A stretch of DNA of 64,000 nucleotides from Laribacter hongkongensis DSM 14985 (GCF_000423285.1 NZ_AUHR01000015.1:21434-85433), one strand, 5' to 3'; counted from the stretch's first letter, positions 41,898-51,485 are shown. The notes: generated by a model not told the origin, from the sequence alone. Numbers and translations: made by a program.

Positions 41898-42944
41898 ATG
41901 ACCATAACGATTGATGGACGCCCGATTGGCCCGGCGCACCCCCCTTACGTGATTGCCGAGCTGTCAGCCAATCACAATGGCTCGCTGGATCGTGCCTTGC
42001 AGACGATTGAAGCCGCCTGGCGATGCGGAGCCAGCGCCATCAAGCTGCAAACCTATACGGCAGATACCCTGACCATCGACTGCGACGCCCCGGATTTCCG
42101 GATTCAGGGCGGGCTATGGGATGGTTATAAACTCTATGACCTTTACCAGTGGGCTCACACGCCCTACGAGTGGCATCAGGCCCTGTTCGAGCATGCCCGC
42201 AAGCTGGGCATTACCGTCTTTTCCACTCCGTTTGACGAATCCGCAGTGGATTTGCTGGAAAGCCTGAACACGCCAGCCTACAAGATTGCCTCTTTCGAAC
42301 TGGTCGACCTGCCCCTGATCCGCTACGTCGCCCAGACCGGCAAACCCATGATCATGTCCACCGGCATGGCCTCAGAAGAAGAAATTGCCGAGGCTGTGCA
42401 TGCCGCCCGGGAGGCCGGTTGCCAGGATCTGGTCCTGCTGCATTGCATCAGCAGCTATCCCGCCCCCATGGATCAAGCCAATTTGCGGCGGATGCCCCTG
42501 CTGGCGCGGCGCTTCGATACGGTTTCCGGTCTTTCCGACCATACCATGGGCACGACCGCCGCCGTGGCAGCCGTGGCACTTGGCGCCTGCGTCATTGAGA
42601 AACACTTCACCCTCAGTCGTCAGGACAAGGGGCCGGATAGCGAATTTTCCCTTGAGCCGGACGAGATGCAGCGCCTGTGCCATGACACCCTGAGTGCCTG
42701 GCAATCGCTGGGGAGCGAGTCTTTCGGTAGCCAGCAGGCCGAAACCGCCAGCCGGATGTTCCGCCGCTCGGTTTACTTCGTCCGGGATCTGCCCGCAGGG
42801 AGCATCGTCACCGAAGCGGATATTCGCCGCATCCGGCCGGGAATGGGTCTGTCTCCCAAATATTTCGACAGTCTGCCCGGACGCCGCCTGAAAGTGGCGG
42901 TCAGCCGGGGAACAGCGACCCGCTGGGATCTTTTTGAGGACTGA
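41898..42944 (+). CDS. pseI: Pseudaminic acid synthase, PseI
   Basis: Condenses the 6-deoxy-diacetamido altrose with phosphoenolpyruvate to form pseudaminic acid. It has 348 residues: an NeuB-type barrel (AELSANHNGSLDRAL, KLQTYTADT, STGMAS, EKHFTLSR) and a C-terminal antifreeze-like SAF domain from about residue 290. PseI is favoured over NeuB by the pseBCFGH context. AAGGTAAGTCTGAC precedes the ATG. Four bases separate it from the next gene. Confidence 0.95.
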   Translation: MTITIDGRPIGPAHPPYVIAELSANHNGSLDRALQTIEAAWRCGASAIKLQTYTADTLTIDCDAPDFRIQGGLWDGYKLYDLYQWAHTPYEWHQALFEHARKLGITVFSTPFDESAVDLLESLNTPAYKIASFELVDLPLIRYVAQTGKPMIMSTGMASEEEIAEAVHAAREAGCQDLVLLHCISSYPAPMDQANLRRMPLLARRFDTVSGLSDHTMGTTAAVAAVALGACVIEKHFTLSRQDKGPDSEFSLEPDEMQRLCHDTLSAWQSLGSESFGSQQAETASRMFRRSVYFVRDLPAGSIVTEADIRRIRPGMGLSPKYFDSLPGRRLKVAVSRGTATRWDLFED

Positions 42945-42948
42945 GGCC

Positions 42949-43956
42949 ATGACCGTCCCGCCTGAATCTTTCTCTGCCGTTCTGGTGGGGCTTGGTCAGA
43001 TTGGCATGGGGTATGACCGCCATCTGCCTGCAATGACCCATGTCCTGAGCCACACGCGAGCCCTTCTCCAGCATTCCCGGTTCCGCTTGCTGGCAGCCAT
43101 CGAGCCCGATCCAGCACTCCGGCAGCAGTTTTCGGCCCATACCGGCCTGCCTGCGTATGATCACATCGCCAATCTGCCAGACCCGGTTCAGGCGGACGTT
43201 GTCATCGTGGCCAGCCCGACCGCGACCCATCCTGCCGTTGTGGAAGCGGTGCTGACCCGGATACATCCCCGGGCCATTCTCTGCGAAAAGCCCTTGTCGC
43301 CGCAGGTCACCGAGAGCGAGTCCATGGTACTGGCGTGCCGGCAGGCGGGGGTCTCGCTGTTTGTCAATTTCATTCGCCGTGCCGACCCCGCCGTGCGCGA
43401 AGTGCGGCATCGCATCGAAGATGGCCGGATAGCCGGCCCACTCAAAGCAGTCGTCTGGTATTCCAAAGGCATGGTGCATAACGGCTCCCATTTCGTGGAT
43501 CTCATGACCGACTGGCTGGGGCCCATCCGCGCCGGGCGGATCATTGCTCCCGGCCGGCGGGTCGGAGACAATGATGCCGATGCCGATTTCCTCCTGGAGC
43601 ATGAAAGGGGAACGGCCCTGTTTTGCGCCGCCCGGGAGGAGTGTTTCTCCCATTACACCGTGGAGATTGTGGCGGCAAATGGTCGCTTGCGGTACGAGCG
43701 TGGCGGGGAAATCCTCTGGCAAGGTGTCGAAGCCGATACCCGGCTTGCCAGCTACCGCCGACTGACCCGCGACATTCAGTCCATTTCCAATGACATGGAT
43801 CACTACCAGTTACATGTGATGTCTGCGCTTGCCCGAGCCTTGCAAGGAGAGCGCCACCCCCTGTGCTCTGGCGACGAGGCCCTGGTCTCGCAAGGCTGGC
43901 TGGAGCGGCTCTACCGGGAAAGAGATTCAATACAAGGAATGTCATGGACGATTTAG
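42949..43956 (+). CDS. Gfo/Idh/MocA-family sugar oxidoreductase
   Basis: A 335-residue NAD(P)-dependent dehydrogenase. The Rossmann start is AVLVGLGQIGMGYDRHLPA and the family lysine is in CEKPLSPQ. KGMVHNGSHFVDLMTDWLG has the active-site histidine region. It is not part of the known pse pathway. With the DegT aminotransferase that overlaps it by 13 bases, it probably oxidises a sugar hydroxyl so that the keto group can be aminated. The ATG at 42949 follows GAGG and the pseI stop by 4 bases. Confidence 0.82.
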   Translation: MTVPPESFSAVLVGLGQIGMGYDRHLPAMTHVLSHTRALLQHSRFRLLAAIEPDPALRQQFSAHTGLPAYDHIANLPDPVQADVVIVASPTATHPAVVEAVLTRIHPRAILCEKPLSPQVTESESMVLACRQAGVSLFVNFIRRADPAVREVRHRIEDGRIAGPLKAVVWYSKGMVHNGSHFVDLMTDWLGPIRAGRIIAPGRRVGDNDADADFLLEHERGTALFCAAREECFSHYTVEIVAANGRLRYERGGEILWQGVEADTRLASYRRLTRDIQSISNDMDHYQLHVMSALARALQGERHPLCSGDEALVSQGWLERLYRERDSIQGMSWTI

Positions 43957-45215
43957 CCCTCTTTGGTGGCCCTCAGGCCATCCGGAAGCCGTTTCGCAAA
44001 TACAACCCGCTAGGGCCGGAAGAGGTCGAGGCCGCCAAAGCGGTGATTGAGAGCGGGGTACTGTCCCAGTTCATCGGTGCCTGGCATGAGGATTTCCTGG
44101 GCGGCCCCAAGGTTCGGGAGTTCGAACGGGCTGCTGCGGCTTACTTCGGCGTCAAGCATGCCGTTACCGTGAATTCCTGGACCTCCGGTCTGGTCGCGGC
44201 TATCGGTGCAGTCGGCATCGAGCCCGGCGATGAGGTCATCGTCACACCATGGACCATGAGCGCCACGGCGACAGCCATCCTGCACTGGAATGCCATTCCC
44301 GTTTTTGCGGATATTGACCGCGACACTTACAACCTGACGCCAGCCAGTATCGAATGCTGCATTTCGCCCTATACCCGTGCCATTGTGGTTGCCGATATCT
44401 TCGGCCAATCGGCCGATATGGATGAAATCATGGCACTGGCGGCCCGGCACAATCTCAAGGTGATTTCCGACACGGCCCAGGCACCCGGCGCACGCTACAA
44501 GGATCGCCATGCTGGCACCTGCGCGGATGTCGGTGGCTACAGCCTGAATTACCACAAGCATATCCATACCGGCGAAGGCGGCATCCTGGTGACGGACGAT
44601 GATGACATCGCCGAGCGTCTCCAGTTGATCCGCAACCATGCGGAAGTGGTCGTGGAGGGCAAGGGCGCCACCAATATTGCCAATATGGTGGGCCACAATT
44701 TCCGGCTTGGAGAGATCGAGTGCGCGATGGGACTGGAGCAGCTCAAGAAGCTGTCCGGGCTGGTGTCCTCACGGCAGGAGCTGGCCGAGGCCCTTACCGC
44801 CGGGCTGCAGGCGTTGCCGGGGTTACGCACGCCGGTCATCGGAGCGGATCGCACCCATGTCTATTACGTCTATCCCATGCAGCTGGATACGGAGCTGCTG
44901 GGCGTCTCCCGCGAACGGATTTGCGATGCACTCAACGCTGAAGGCGTCGGTGTCAGCCGGCGCTACCAGAACATCCACCTGCTGCCGCTCTACCAGCGCA
45001 AGATAGCGTTTGGCTCGCATGGCTTCCCCTGGTCTTCCGATATCTGCCGACGCCAGGTTTCTTACGAAAAGGGAATCTGCCCGGTCGCCGAACATCTCAA
45101 CGATGTGTCCTACATGGGCTTCGGCATGTGTGTGCACGATCTGGACAGGGATGACATCGCCGCTATCGTGGGTGCGTTCCGCAAAGTCTGGTCCCAGCTT
45201 GACCGGTTGCGCTGA
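43944..45215 (+). CDS. DegT/DnrJ/EryC1/StrS sugar aminotransferase
   Basis: A 423-residue PLP-dependent aminotransferase, a second one besides pseC. The PLP lysine is in GGYSLNYHKHIHTGEGG and the aspartate in SDTAQAPGA. It probably adds an amino group to the keto sugar made by the overlapping oxidoreductase; the substrate may be Pse itself, CMP-Pse or a separate nucleotide sugar. AAGGAATGTC precedes the ATG at 43944. Confidence 0.85.
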   Translation: MDDLALFGGPQAIRKPFRKYNPLGPEEVEAAKAVIESGVLSQFIGAWHEDFLGGPKVREFERAAAAYFGVKHAVTVNSWTSGLVAAIGAVGIEPGDEVIVTPWTMSATATAILHWNAIPVFADIDRDTYNLTPASIECCISPYTRAIVVADIFGQSADMDEIMALAARHNLKVISDTAQAPGARYKDRHAGTCADVGGYSLNYHKHIHTGEGGILVTDDDDIAERLQLIRNHAEVVVEGKGATNIANMVGHNFRLGEIECAMGLEQLKKLSGLVSSRQELAEALTAGLQALPGLRTPVIGADRTHVYYVYPMQLDTELLGVSRERICDALNAEGVGVSRRYQNIHLLPLYQRKIAFGSHGFPWSSDICRRQVSYEKGICPVAEHLNDVSYMGFGMCVHDLDRDDIAAIVGAFRKVWSQLDRLR

Positions 45216-45242
45216 TTTCACTTTCAACAGTCCTATTCCGAG

Positions 45243-45779
45243 ATGCTCCCTCCTATCGATTCCCTAGCCGGGCGTCTTGTTACGCTACAGCCCTTCTTGC
45301 CGGCCGATGTCACCACAGAATACGTCGGCTGGCTCAACGACCCCGAGGTGGTACGCTTCAGTAACCAGCGGTTTCGTCACCACTCCCCGTCATCCTGCCA
45401 GGACTATGTCGCCTCTTTCGACGGATCCCCTCACCGGTTCCTGAAAATCCTCCGCCAGGCAGACGGGCGGATGGTTGGCACCATGACGGCCTATGCTGCG
45501 GTTCCTCACGGAACGGCAGACATGGGGATCATGCTGGGATGCCGCTCGACATGGGGACAGGGGATCGGCCAAGATGCCTGGAACACGCTGCTGCACTGGC
45601 TTCTGGACACGGCAGGCATCCGCAAGGTAACGGGGGGAGCCATGCGCTGCAATCAGGCGATGGTCCGGATCATGGAGCGTGCCGGCATGACCCTAGAGGC
45701 TGTGCGTCCCGCCCAGGAAATGCTCGATGGCATTCCGCAGGATCTTGTCTATTTCGGAAAATTTCGTGATGCACTTTGA
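45243..45779 (+). CDS. GNAT-family N-acetyltransferase (RimJ/RimL-like)
   Basis: A 178-residue acyltransferase. It starts with the RLVTLQPFLPADV pattern of this subfamily and has an acetyl-CoA loop near STWGQGIGQDAW. By position it may acylate the amino group added by the aminotransferase upstream. Its last 11 bases overlap the following gene. Confidence 0.8.
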   Translation: MLPPIDSLAGRLVTLQPFLPADVTTEYVGWLNDPEVVRFSNQRFRHHSPSSCQDYVASFDGSPHRFLKILRQADGRMVGTMTAYAAVPHGTADMGIMLGCRSTWGQGIGQDAWNTLLHWLLDTAGIRKVTGGAMRCNQAMVRIMERAGMTLEAVRPAQEMLDGIPQDLVYFGKFRDAL

Positions 45780-46647
45780 TCCTTCCCTCCCATTCGGGGT
45801 GGTCTGCCACGATGCGGGTGGCGCCAACCAGATCGCGGCCATGCTGCAAACCTACCGCTGGAAACCGGAATGGGTCATAGCCGAAGGCCCGGCCGCCATC
45901 ATCTGGCAACGCCATTTCCCGGATACGCCACGGCGATCCGGTTTGCCCCGGCCAACGGGCGAGGCAGCCATCATCACCGGTACCGGCTGGGGCAGTGATC
46001 TGGAACACCATGCCAGGGAAGCAGCCCGGATGGCAGGAATACGCACCATTGCCGTCATGGATCACTGGACCCATTTCCGCGAGCGCTTCGTCCGTCATGG
46101 ACGGGAAGTGCTGCCGGACGAATTCTGGGTGGTGGATGAAGATGCCGAAAAGATGGCCAGAGCCCTGTTCCCGGGAAAAATGGTCATCCTCCAGCCGGAT
46201 TGCTACGGCGAGCGGGAAGCGGCCTTGGTCGAGCCGGTGCGTGACACGACGCCCTCGACCCTGCTTTATCTCCTCGAGCCGATCCGCGCTGACTGGGGAC
46301 GTAACGAACCCGGCGAATTCCAGGCCTTGCGGTTTTTCCTTGAATCCCTGCCGGCCCTGGGGCTCCTCCCCTCGACCGCCATCCATCTGCGCCCTCATCC
46401 CTCCGAAGCGCCGGAAAAGTACCTTGCCTTCCTGCGCGACAGCGAAGCATTCCCCGTTCACCTGGCTTCCGGCTCACTGAGCGAGGCATTATCCCGGTGT
46501 CGCTGGGTAGCCGGCTGCCAGACGTATGCCATGACCCTTGCCCTGCGTACGGGCCGGAAAGTATTCGGCTCCCTGCCGCCCTGGGCACCGGCCTGTGTGC
46601 TACCGCACCAGGGTATCGTCCACCTCAGAAACCTGATGCCCGTATGA
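45769..46647 (+). CDS. Unknown protein of the modification island, possibly GT-B-like
   Basis: A 292-residue protein I cannot name. It begins with a Rossmann-like strand and loop (GVVCHDAGGANQIA), has a GTGWGSDLE motif near residue 67, a DHWTHFRERF segment, and a late IHLRPHPSEAPEKY motif that recalls GT-B glycosyltransferases of the CDP-glycerol or polysialyl type. It has no membrane segments. It overlaps the acetyltransferase before it by 11 bases and the amidotransferase after it by 4, so it acts in the same process. It could transfer or sense the sugar. Confidence 0.55.
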   Translation: MHFDPSLPFGVVCHDAGGANQIAAMLQTYRWKPEWVIAEGPAAIIWQRHFPDTPRRSGLPRPTGEAAIITGTGWGSDLEHHAREAARMAGIRTIAVMDHWTHFRERFVRHGREVLPDEFWVVDEDAEKMARALFPGKMVILQPDCYGEREAALVEPVRDTTPSTLLYLLEPIRADWGRNEPGEFQALRFFLESLPALGLLPSTAIHLRPHPSEAPEKYLAFLRDSEAFPVHLASGSLSEALSRCRWVAGCQTYAMTLALRTGRKVFGSLPPWAPACVLPHQGIVHLRNLMPV

Positions 46648-47774
46648 AATACTGTGTGAAGTGCCTGCAACCGGATACCCGCCCGGGAATCCGGTTTGAT
46701 AACCATGGGGTATGCCCTGCGTGCAACTACCATGCCAGTCTGGCTTCGGTGGACTGGGAGGAACGCAAGCGCGAACTGGCGGACATCGTGGCATTCGGGC
46801 GTGCCAACAGTCACTCCGGTCATGACTGCATTATTGGTGTCAGTGGCGGCAAGGATAGTACGCGACAAGCCCTGTTCGTACGGGAAGTGCTGGGCATGAA
46901 TCCTCTCTTGGTCAATCTCAGCTATCCCCCGGAGCAGGTTACCCAGCGAGGCGTCGACAACGTCTCCAACATGATTCGCCATGGCTTTGACTGCATCAAC
47001 ATCAATCCGTCCCCCCAGATCTGGCGCAAGCTGATGCGCAAAGGGTTTTTCCAGTACACCAACTGGTGCAAATCCACGGAACTGGCCCTTTTCAGCAGCG
47101 TTCCCCGGCTGGCCATTGCCTACCAGATCCCCCTGATCTGGTGGGGAGAGAATGCAGCCCTGCAGCTCGGCGATCTCAACGTCATGGGAAAGGGCGGGGC
47201 TGACGGTAACAATCTGCGCCGGATGAATACCCTGGGAGGCGGCGATGTTACTTGGCTGCTTGGCGACGAAGTCAGGCGCCAGCAAATTCTCCAGTATATC
47301 TATCCGTCCGAACAGGAAATGGAGGATGCCAACCTGCGCATCACATTCCTCGGCTATTTCTGGAAGGATTGGTCCCTGATCGACAATGGCAACTATGCTG
47401 CCCTGCGCGGACTGGATATCCGCCGGGAAAAGCCCTGGGAGATCGGCGACCCTGTCGGCGTGACCTCCCTGGATGAAGACTGGGTGACCCTCAACCAGAT
47501 GATCAAATATCTGAAATTCGGCTTTGGCCGCGTCGCGGATTATGTCAACGAGGATATCCGGAACGGACGCATGACCCGGGAAGAAGGGATTCGCCTCAAT
47601 GAGCAATATGATGGTCAGTGCGCGGATCGCTACATCGAGAGCTTCTCCCGGTATATCGGCATCACGGTCGAGGAGTTCTGGTTACAGGTAGACCAGTCCG
47701 TCAACACCGATCTTTTCATCAAGGAAGGCTTGGGACGCTACACCCCGAAATTCCGGGTTGGAGTCGGCCTATGA
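46644..47774 (+). CDS. N-acetyl sugar amidotransferase (PseA/WbpG family)
   Basis: Turns an acetamido group of a sugar into an acetamidino group, using ammonia from a HisH-type glutaminase. It has 376 residues. Paired CxxC motifs (CVKC, CPAC) at 4-7 and 24-27 fit a zinc site, and the ATP-pyrophosphatase loop SGGKDS is intact at 67-72. It starts inside the stop of the gene before and its stop overlaps the HisH-like gene (ATGA). Pseudaminic acid with an acetamidino group is a known product of such enzymes in Campylobacter. Confidence 0.88.
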   Translation: MKYCVKCLQPDTRPGIRFDNHGVCPACNYHASLASVDWEERKRELADIVAFGRANSHSGHDCIIGVSGGKDSTRQALFVREVLGMNPLLVNLSYPPEQVTQRGVDNVSNMIRHGFDCININPSPQIWRKLMRKGFFQYTNWCKSTELALFSSVPRLAIAYQIPLIWWGENAALQLGDLNVMGKGGADGNNLRRMNTLGGGDVTWLLGDEVRRQQILQYIYPSEQEMEDANLRITFLGYFWKDWSLIDNGNYAALRGLDIRREKPWEIGDPVGVTSLDEDWVTLNQMIKYLKFGFGRVADYVNEDIRNGRMTREEGIRLNEQYDGQCADRYIESFSRYIGITVEEFWLQVDQSVNTDLFIKEGLGRYTPKFRVGVGL

Positions 47775-48403
47775 AACAGCCAAGGATTGTCATCGCCGAC
47801 TATGGTGTCGGCAATATTGATTCCGTGTGGAATGCCGTCGCCACCCTCGGATACCGCAAAGTGGCCTTGTCTGCCTCTGCCGAAGCACTCAATGACGCCG
47901 ACGCCATCATTCTTCCCGGCGTGGGCGCCTTTTCCGAGTGTGCCGGACAGTTGAAACAGCGCCAGCTGGACGATCTGCTGGCAGAGGCGGTCCTCGGGCG
48001 GAAGCGCCCACTCCTCGGCATTTGTGTCGGCATGCAGCTACTGGCCAGTTTCTCGGAGGAAGGCGGACGGCATGAGGGGCTGGGGTGGATTCCCGGCGTA
48101 GTTCGCCGGCTGGAATTGCCCGCCGGCCTGGCCGTACCCCATGTTGGCTGGAATGATATTCGCCCGGTACGGCAGCAACCGCTTTTTGGCAGCCTCGGAG
48201 AGGCGCCCGATTTTTACTTTGATCACAGTTACCACTTCCAGTGCGAGGCCGAGCATGTGCTGGCTTACTGTGAATACGGTGTCGAAGTGGTGGCCGCCGT
48301 CCAGCGGGACCACATCTTCGGCGTGCAGTTCCATCCGGAAAAGAGCCAGAACAATGGCCTCAAGCTTTTCCGTTCCTTCTTCAATGCCATAGACGAATGC
48401 TGA
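47771..48403 (+). CDS. HisH-like glutaminase subunit for sugar amidination
   Basis: A 210-residue class I glutamine amidotransferase that releases ammonia from glutamine. The catalytic residues are Cys85 in GICVGMQ and His188/Glu190 in FHPEKS. By sequence it would pass for imidazole glycerol phosphate synthase subunit HisH, but no other his genes are near and it lies between two sugar amidotransferases, so it belongs to the WbpG/HisH2/HisF2 type of system. Confidence 0.88.
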   Translation: MKQPRIVIADYGVGNIDSVWNAVATLGYRKVALSASAEALNDADAIILPGVGAFSECAGQLKQRQLDDLLAEAVLGRKRPLLGICVGMQLLASFSEEGGRHEGLGWIPGVVRRLELPAGLAVPHVGWNDIRPVRQQPLFGSLGEAPDFYFDHSYHFQCEAEHVLAYCEYGVEVVAAVQRDHIFGVQFHPEKSQNNGLKLFRSFFNAIDEC

Positions 48404-49263
48404 AAAAAAGAGTGGTGGCGACCCTGGTGGTCCGGCACGGCATCGTGGTGCAGAGCATCGGCTTTCGCCGCTACCTGCCCGTAGGATGTCCGCGGATTGC
48501 GGTTGAATTCCTTAACCAGTGGGGCGTGGATGAAATCGTCCTGCTGGACATTTCTGCCACGCCAGCCGGACAGGGCCCGGACCTGGCGCTGGTACGCCAG
48601 GTGGCTAGGCATTGCCTTGTTCCCCTGACCATCGGGGGCGGGATTCAAACCCTCGATCAGGTGAGGGCGCTCATCCGCAGCGGTGCGGATAAAGTCGCCT
48701 TCAATCAGGCGGCCCTGCATGCACCGGAACTCCTCACCCATACGGCAGACATCTTCGGCAGCCAATGTGTGGTCGCCGCAATTGACGCGGTCAGGCACGC
48801 AGAGTGCTACCGGGTGCATGATTACCCGACCCGCCAGGCCACCGCACTGCCGGCGGACGAATTTGCCGCCCGCATGGTCACGCTTGGCGCAGGCGAAATC
48901 TTCATCAACTCCGTGGATCAGGATGGCTCGAAACAAGGGTTCGACCTTGCCCTGGTCCGGGAAATCTGTGCCGCCGTAGAAGTTCCCGTGATCTGCTGCG
49001 GGGGAGCCGGCACTGCCGCGCATTTTGCCGAGGTTTTCCGGAAAACCCCCGTGCATGCAGCAGCGGCAGCCAACTTCTTCCACTTCACCGAGCACAGCGT
49101 GACCACGACCAAGGCGATCCTTCGCTCCAGCGTGCCCGTTCGCCATGACACCCATGCAGACTATGCCGGAAGCACTTTCGATGCCGCCGGCCGCCTGCTG
49201 AAAAAATCCGACCAGACTCTGGAAGACATGCGATTCGTGCGTATCGAGAAGGAGGTAATCTGA
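48397..49263 (+). CDS. HisF-like cyclase subunit for sugar amidination
   Basis: A 288-residue HisF-related barrel protein that probably channels ammonia from the HisH-like subunit to the PP-loop enzyme. True HisF has an essential Asp at about position 11 (PCLDV); here the stretch reads ATLVVRHG with Val11. This argues against a histidine role. It overlaps the HisH-like gene by 7 bases and is longer than HisF (about 255 residues), with an extra C-terminal tail of about 30 residues. Confidence 0.86.
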   Translation: MLKKRVVATLVVRHGIVVQSIGFRRYLPVGCPRIAVEFLNQWGVDEIVLLDISATPAGQGPDLALVRQVARHCLVPLTIGGGIQTLDQVRALIRSGADKVAFNQAALHAPELLTHTADIFGSQCVVAAIDAVRHAECYRVHDYPTRQATALPADEFAARMVTLGAGEIFINSVDQDGSKQGFDLALVREICAAVEVPVICCGGAGTAAHFAEVFRKTPVHAAAAANFFHFTEHSVTTTKAILRSSVPVRHDTHADYAGSTFDAAGRLLKKSDQTLEDMRFVRIEKEVI

Positions 49264-50504
49264 TGCAAGTCTGTTCCCGTTGCCTGTATACCTCCGCCCA
49301 CCCCCTGCACCTCACGTTCGATGAGGAGGGCGTGTGCAGTGGCTGCCGGGTTCACGAAGAAAAAGACCAGCTCGACTGGGCGGCACGCGCCGGAAAACTG
49401 CGCCAGCTACTGGAGGGATACCGTAACCGGTCGGGCAACAATTACGACTGCGTCATCCCCGTCAGCGGTGCCCGGGATTCCTACTTCATCGTTCATACCA
49501 TCAAGAACGTGTATGGACTGAACCCCCTTCTGGTGACCTACAACAAGCAGTACAACACGGCCATCGGCGTCCGGAATCTCGCCAACCTCCGCATCCGTCT
49601 GGATTGCGACATCATGACGCAGACCGTCAACCCGGAAACCGTCAAGAAAATCACCCGGGGCACACTCCGGCGGTTTGGCAGCATTTATTGGCACTGTCTG
49701 GCCGGGCAAACGGTTTTTCCCGTCCAGATTGCCGTCAAGTTCAAAATCCCCCTGATCATCTGGGGCGCCCACCAAGGGGTGGACCAAGTTGGCATGTTCA
49801 GCCACCTGGATGAAGTCGAGATGACCCGGAAATACCGGAAAGAACATGATCTGATGGGCTACGAAGCCGAGGATCTGGTCGACGATTTCGACGGTATCAG
49901 CGAGCAGGACATGATGCCTTTTGCCTACCCCGACAACCGTGAACTGGAGCGGGTCGGAATCCGGGGCATTTACCTGAACAACTACATCCGCTGGGATTCG
50001 CGGGCCCAGCATGAACAGATGATGCCGCTGTATGGCTACGAGTCCGGCACGCAGACCCGGACTTTTGATACCTACAACGATGTGGATTGCTGGAACTACA
50101 GCGATACTCACGACTACATCAAATACCTCAAGCATGGTTACGGCAAGGTAGTGGATCATGCCTGCCGGGAAATTCGCCTTGGCCGGCTATCCCGCACCGA
50201 TGCCCTGGCCCTGGTCCGGCGTTATGTACACCGCCCTCCCCGCCACCTGTCGCACTTCCTGTCCTGGCTGGGCATTACGGAAAATGCCTTCCATTACCTG
50301 ATTGACCAGCATCGCTCCCCTGCTATCTGGGCACGTAACCAAGAATGGGAGTGGGAAATGATCCATCCGACATTGCGTGCTCTGCTGGGCGTGGGGTTGG
50401 TGGATAACGGAAACAAGTTGCGGGGAGACGATTTCTGGCAGATTGGGCCGAACAGAAGTTCGGACCGCGAGGATGGGTATATCCTGATAGGCAAAGGTAT
50501 TTAG
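49263..50504 (+). CDS. Second N-acetyl sugar amidotransferase with altered PP-loop
   Basis: A 413-residue paralogue of the amidotransferase at 46644. The zinc motifs are kept (CSRC 4-7, CSGC 25-28). The ATP loop reads SGARDS at 68-73 instead of SGGKDS. Arg for Lys occurs in WbpG-type enzymes; Ala for the second Gly is unusual. It may act on a second acetamido group, or be a non-catalytic partner. Start and stop overlap (TGATG). The first insertion sequence begins 5 bases after its stop. Confidence 0.82.
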   Translation: MQVCSRCLYTSAHPLHLTFDEEGVCSGCRVHEEKDQLDWAARAGKLRQLLEGYRNRSGNNYDCVIPVSGARDSYFIVHTIKNVYGLNPLLVTYNKQYNTAIGVRNLANLRIRLDCDIMTQTVNPETVKKITRGTLRRFGSIYWHCLAGQTVFPVQIAVKFKIPLIIWGAHQGVDQVGMFSHLDEVEMTRKYRKEHDLMGYEAEDLVDDFDGISEQDMMPFAYPDNRELERVGIRGIYLNNYIRWDSRAQHEQMMPLYGYESGTQTRTFDTYNDVDCWNYSDTHDYIKYLKHGYGKVVDHACREIRLGRLSRTDALALVRRYVHRPPRHLSHFLSWLGITENAFHYLIDQHRSPAIWARNQEWEWEMIHPTLRALLGVGLVDNGNKLRGDDFWQIGPNRSSDREDGYILIGKGI

Positions 50505-50522
50505 TTATCTGTCGTGGTCTAA

Positions 50523-50858
<336 letters not shown>

Positions 50859-50863
50859 CTCAG

Positions 50864-51415
50864 GTGATTTACCGGAGCATTGCCTGCGTGCAGGAGAAGG
50901 CCGGTGACATTGCCAACGCATGCCGGCTGCTCGGGGTCAGTCGGTCCGGCTACCATGCGGCCCGGCAACGAGCGCTGGCAGAGCCACGCCTCTGTCCGGT
51001 GAGCGTGAAGCTGCAGACTGCGTTTGCCAGGTCAGGGCGCAGTTACGGCAGCCGACGGCTGTTGAAGGCGTTGCGCGCCAAAGGCTTGCAGATTGGCCGT
51101 CATCGGGTTCGTCGGCTGATGCGTGAGCACCGGCTGCGTACTGCTTGGCGACACAAGTTCGTGCATACGACCGACCGCCGACACGGTCTGCCAGTCGCCC
51201 CCAACGTGCTGGATCGGCAATTTGATCCGGTTACGCCCAATCGGGCGTGGGTAACCGACATCACCTACGTACGGACCCGTAGTGGTTGGTTGTATCTGGC
51301 TGCGGTGATGGATCTGTTCTCGCGCAAGATTGTCGGCTGGGTGATGGCGCCGGGCATGCCTGCCGGACTGGTATGCGCAGCCCTGCGCATGGCCATTGCC
51401 CAGCGCCGGCCGGCT
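50864..51415 (+). pseudogene. Transposase OrfB of element A, 5' part, interrupted
   Basis: The integrase-like OrfB starts in the -1 frame and includes the first catalytic Asp in NRAWVTDITYV. It is broken after QRRPA by the IS2-like element. Removing that element and one CGGCT target copy rejoins the frame exactly as QRRPA-AGLVVHPDRGSQ, so only the insertion inactivates it here. Confidence 0.85.
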
Positions 51416-51485
51416 TGGATGAGCCCCCTGAAACACAGGACACCTGTTCCCACTTAAACTAAGGGATAGGCATACGACTGTGTTT

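Noticed and set aside
47771..49263. HisH and HisF as histidine biosynthesis genes
   Set aside because: There are no other his genes nearby, HisF lacks its catalytic Asp11, and both lie between sugar amidotransferases.
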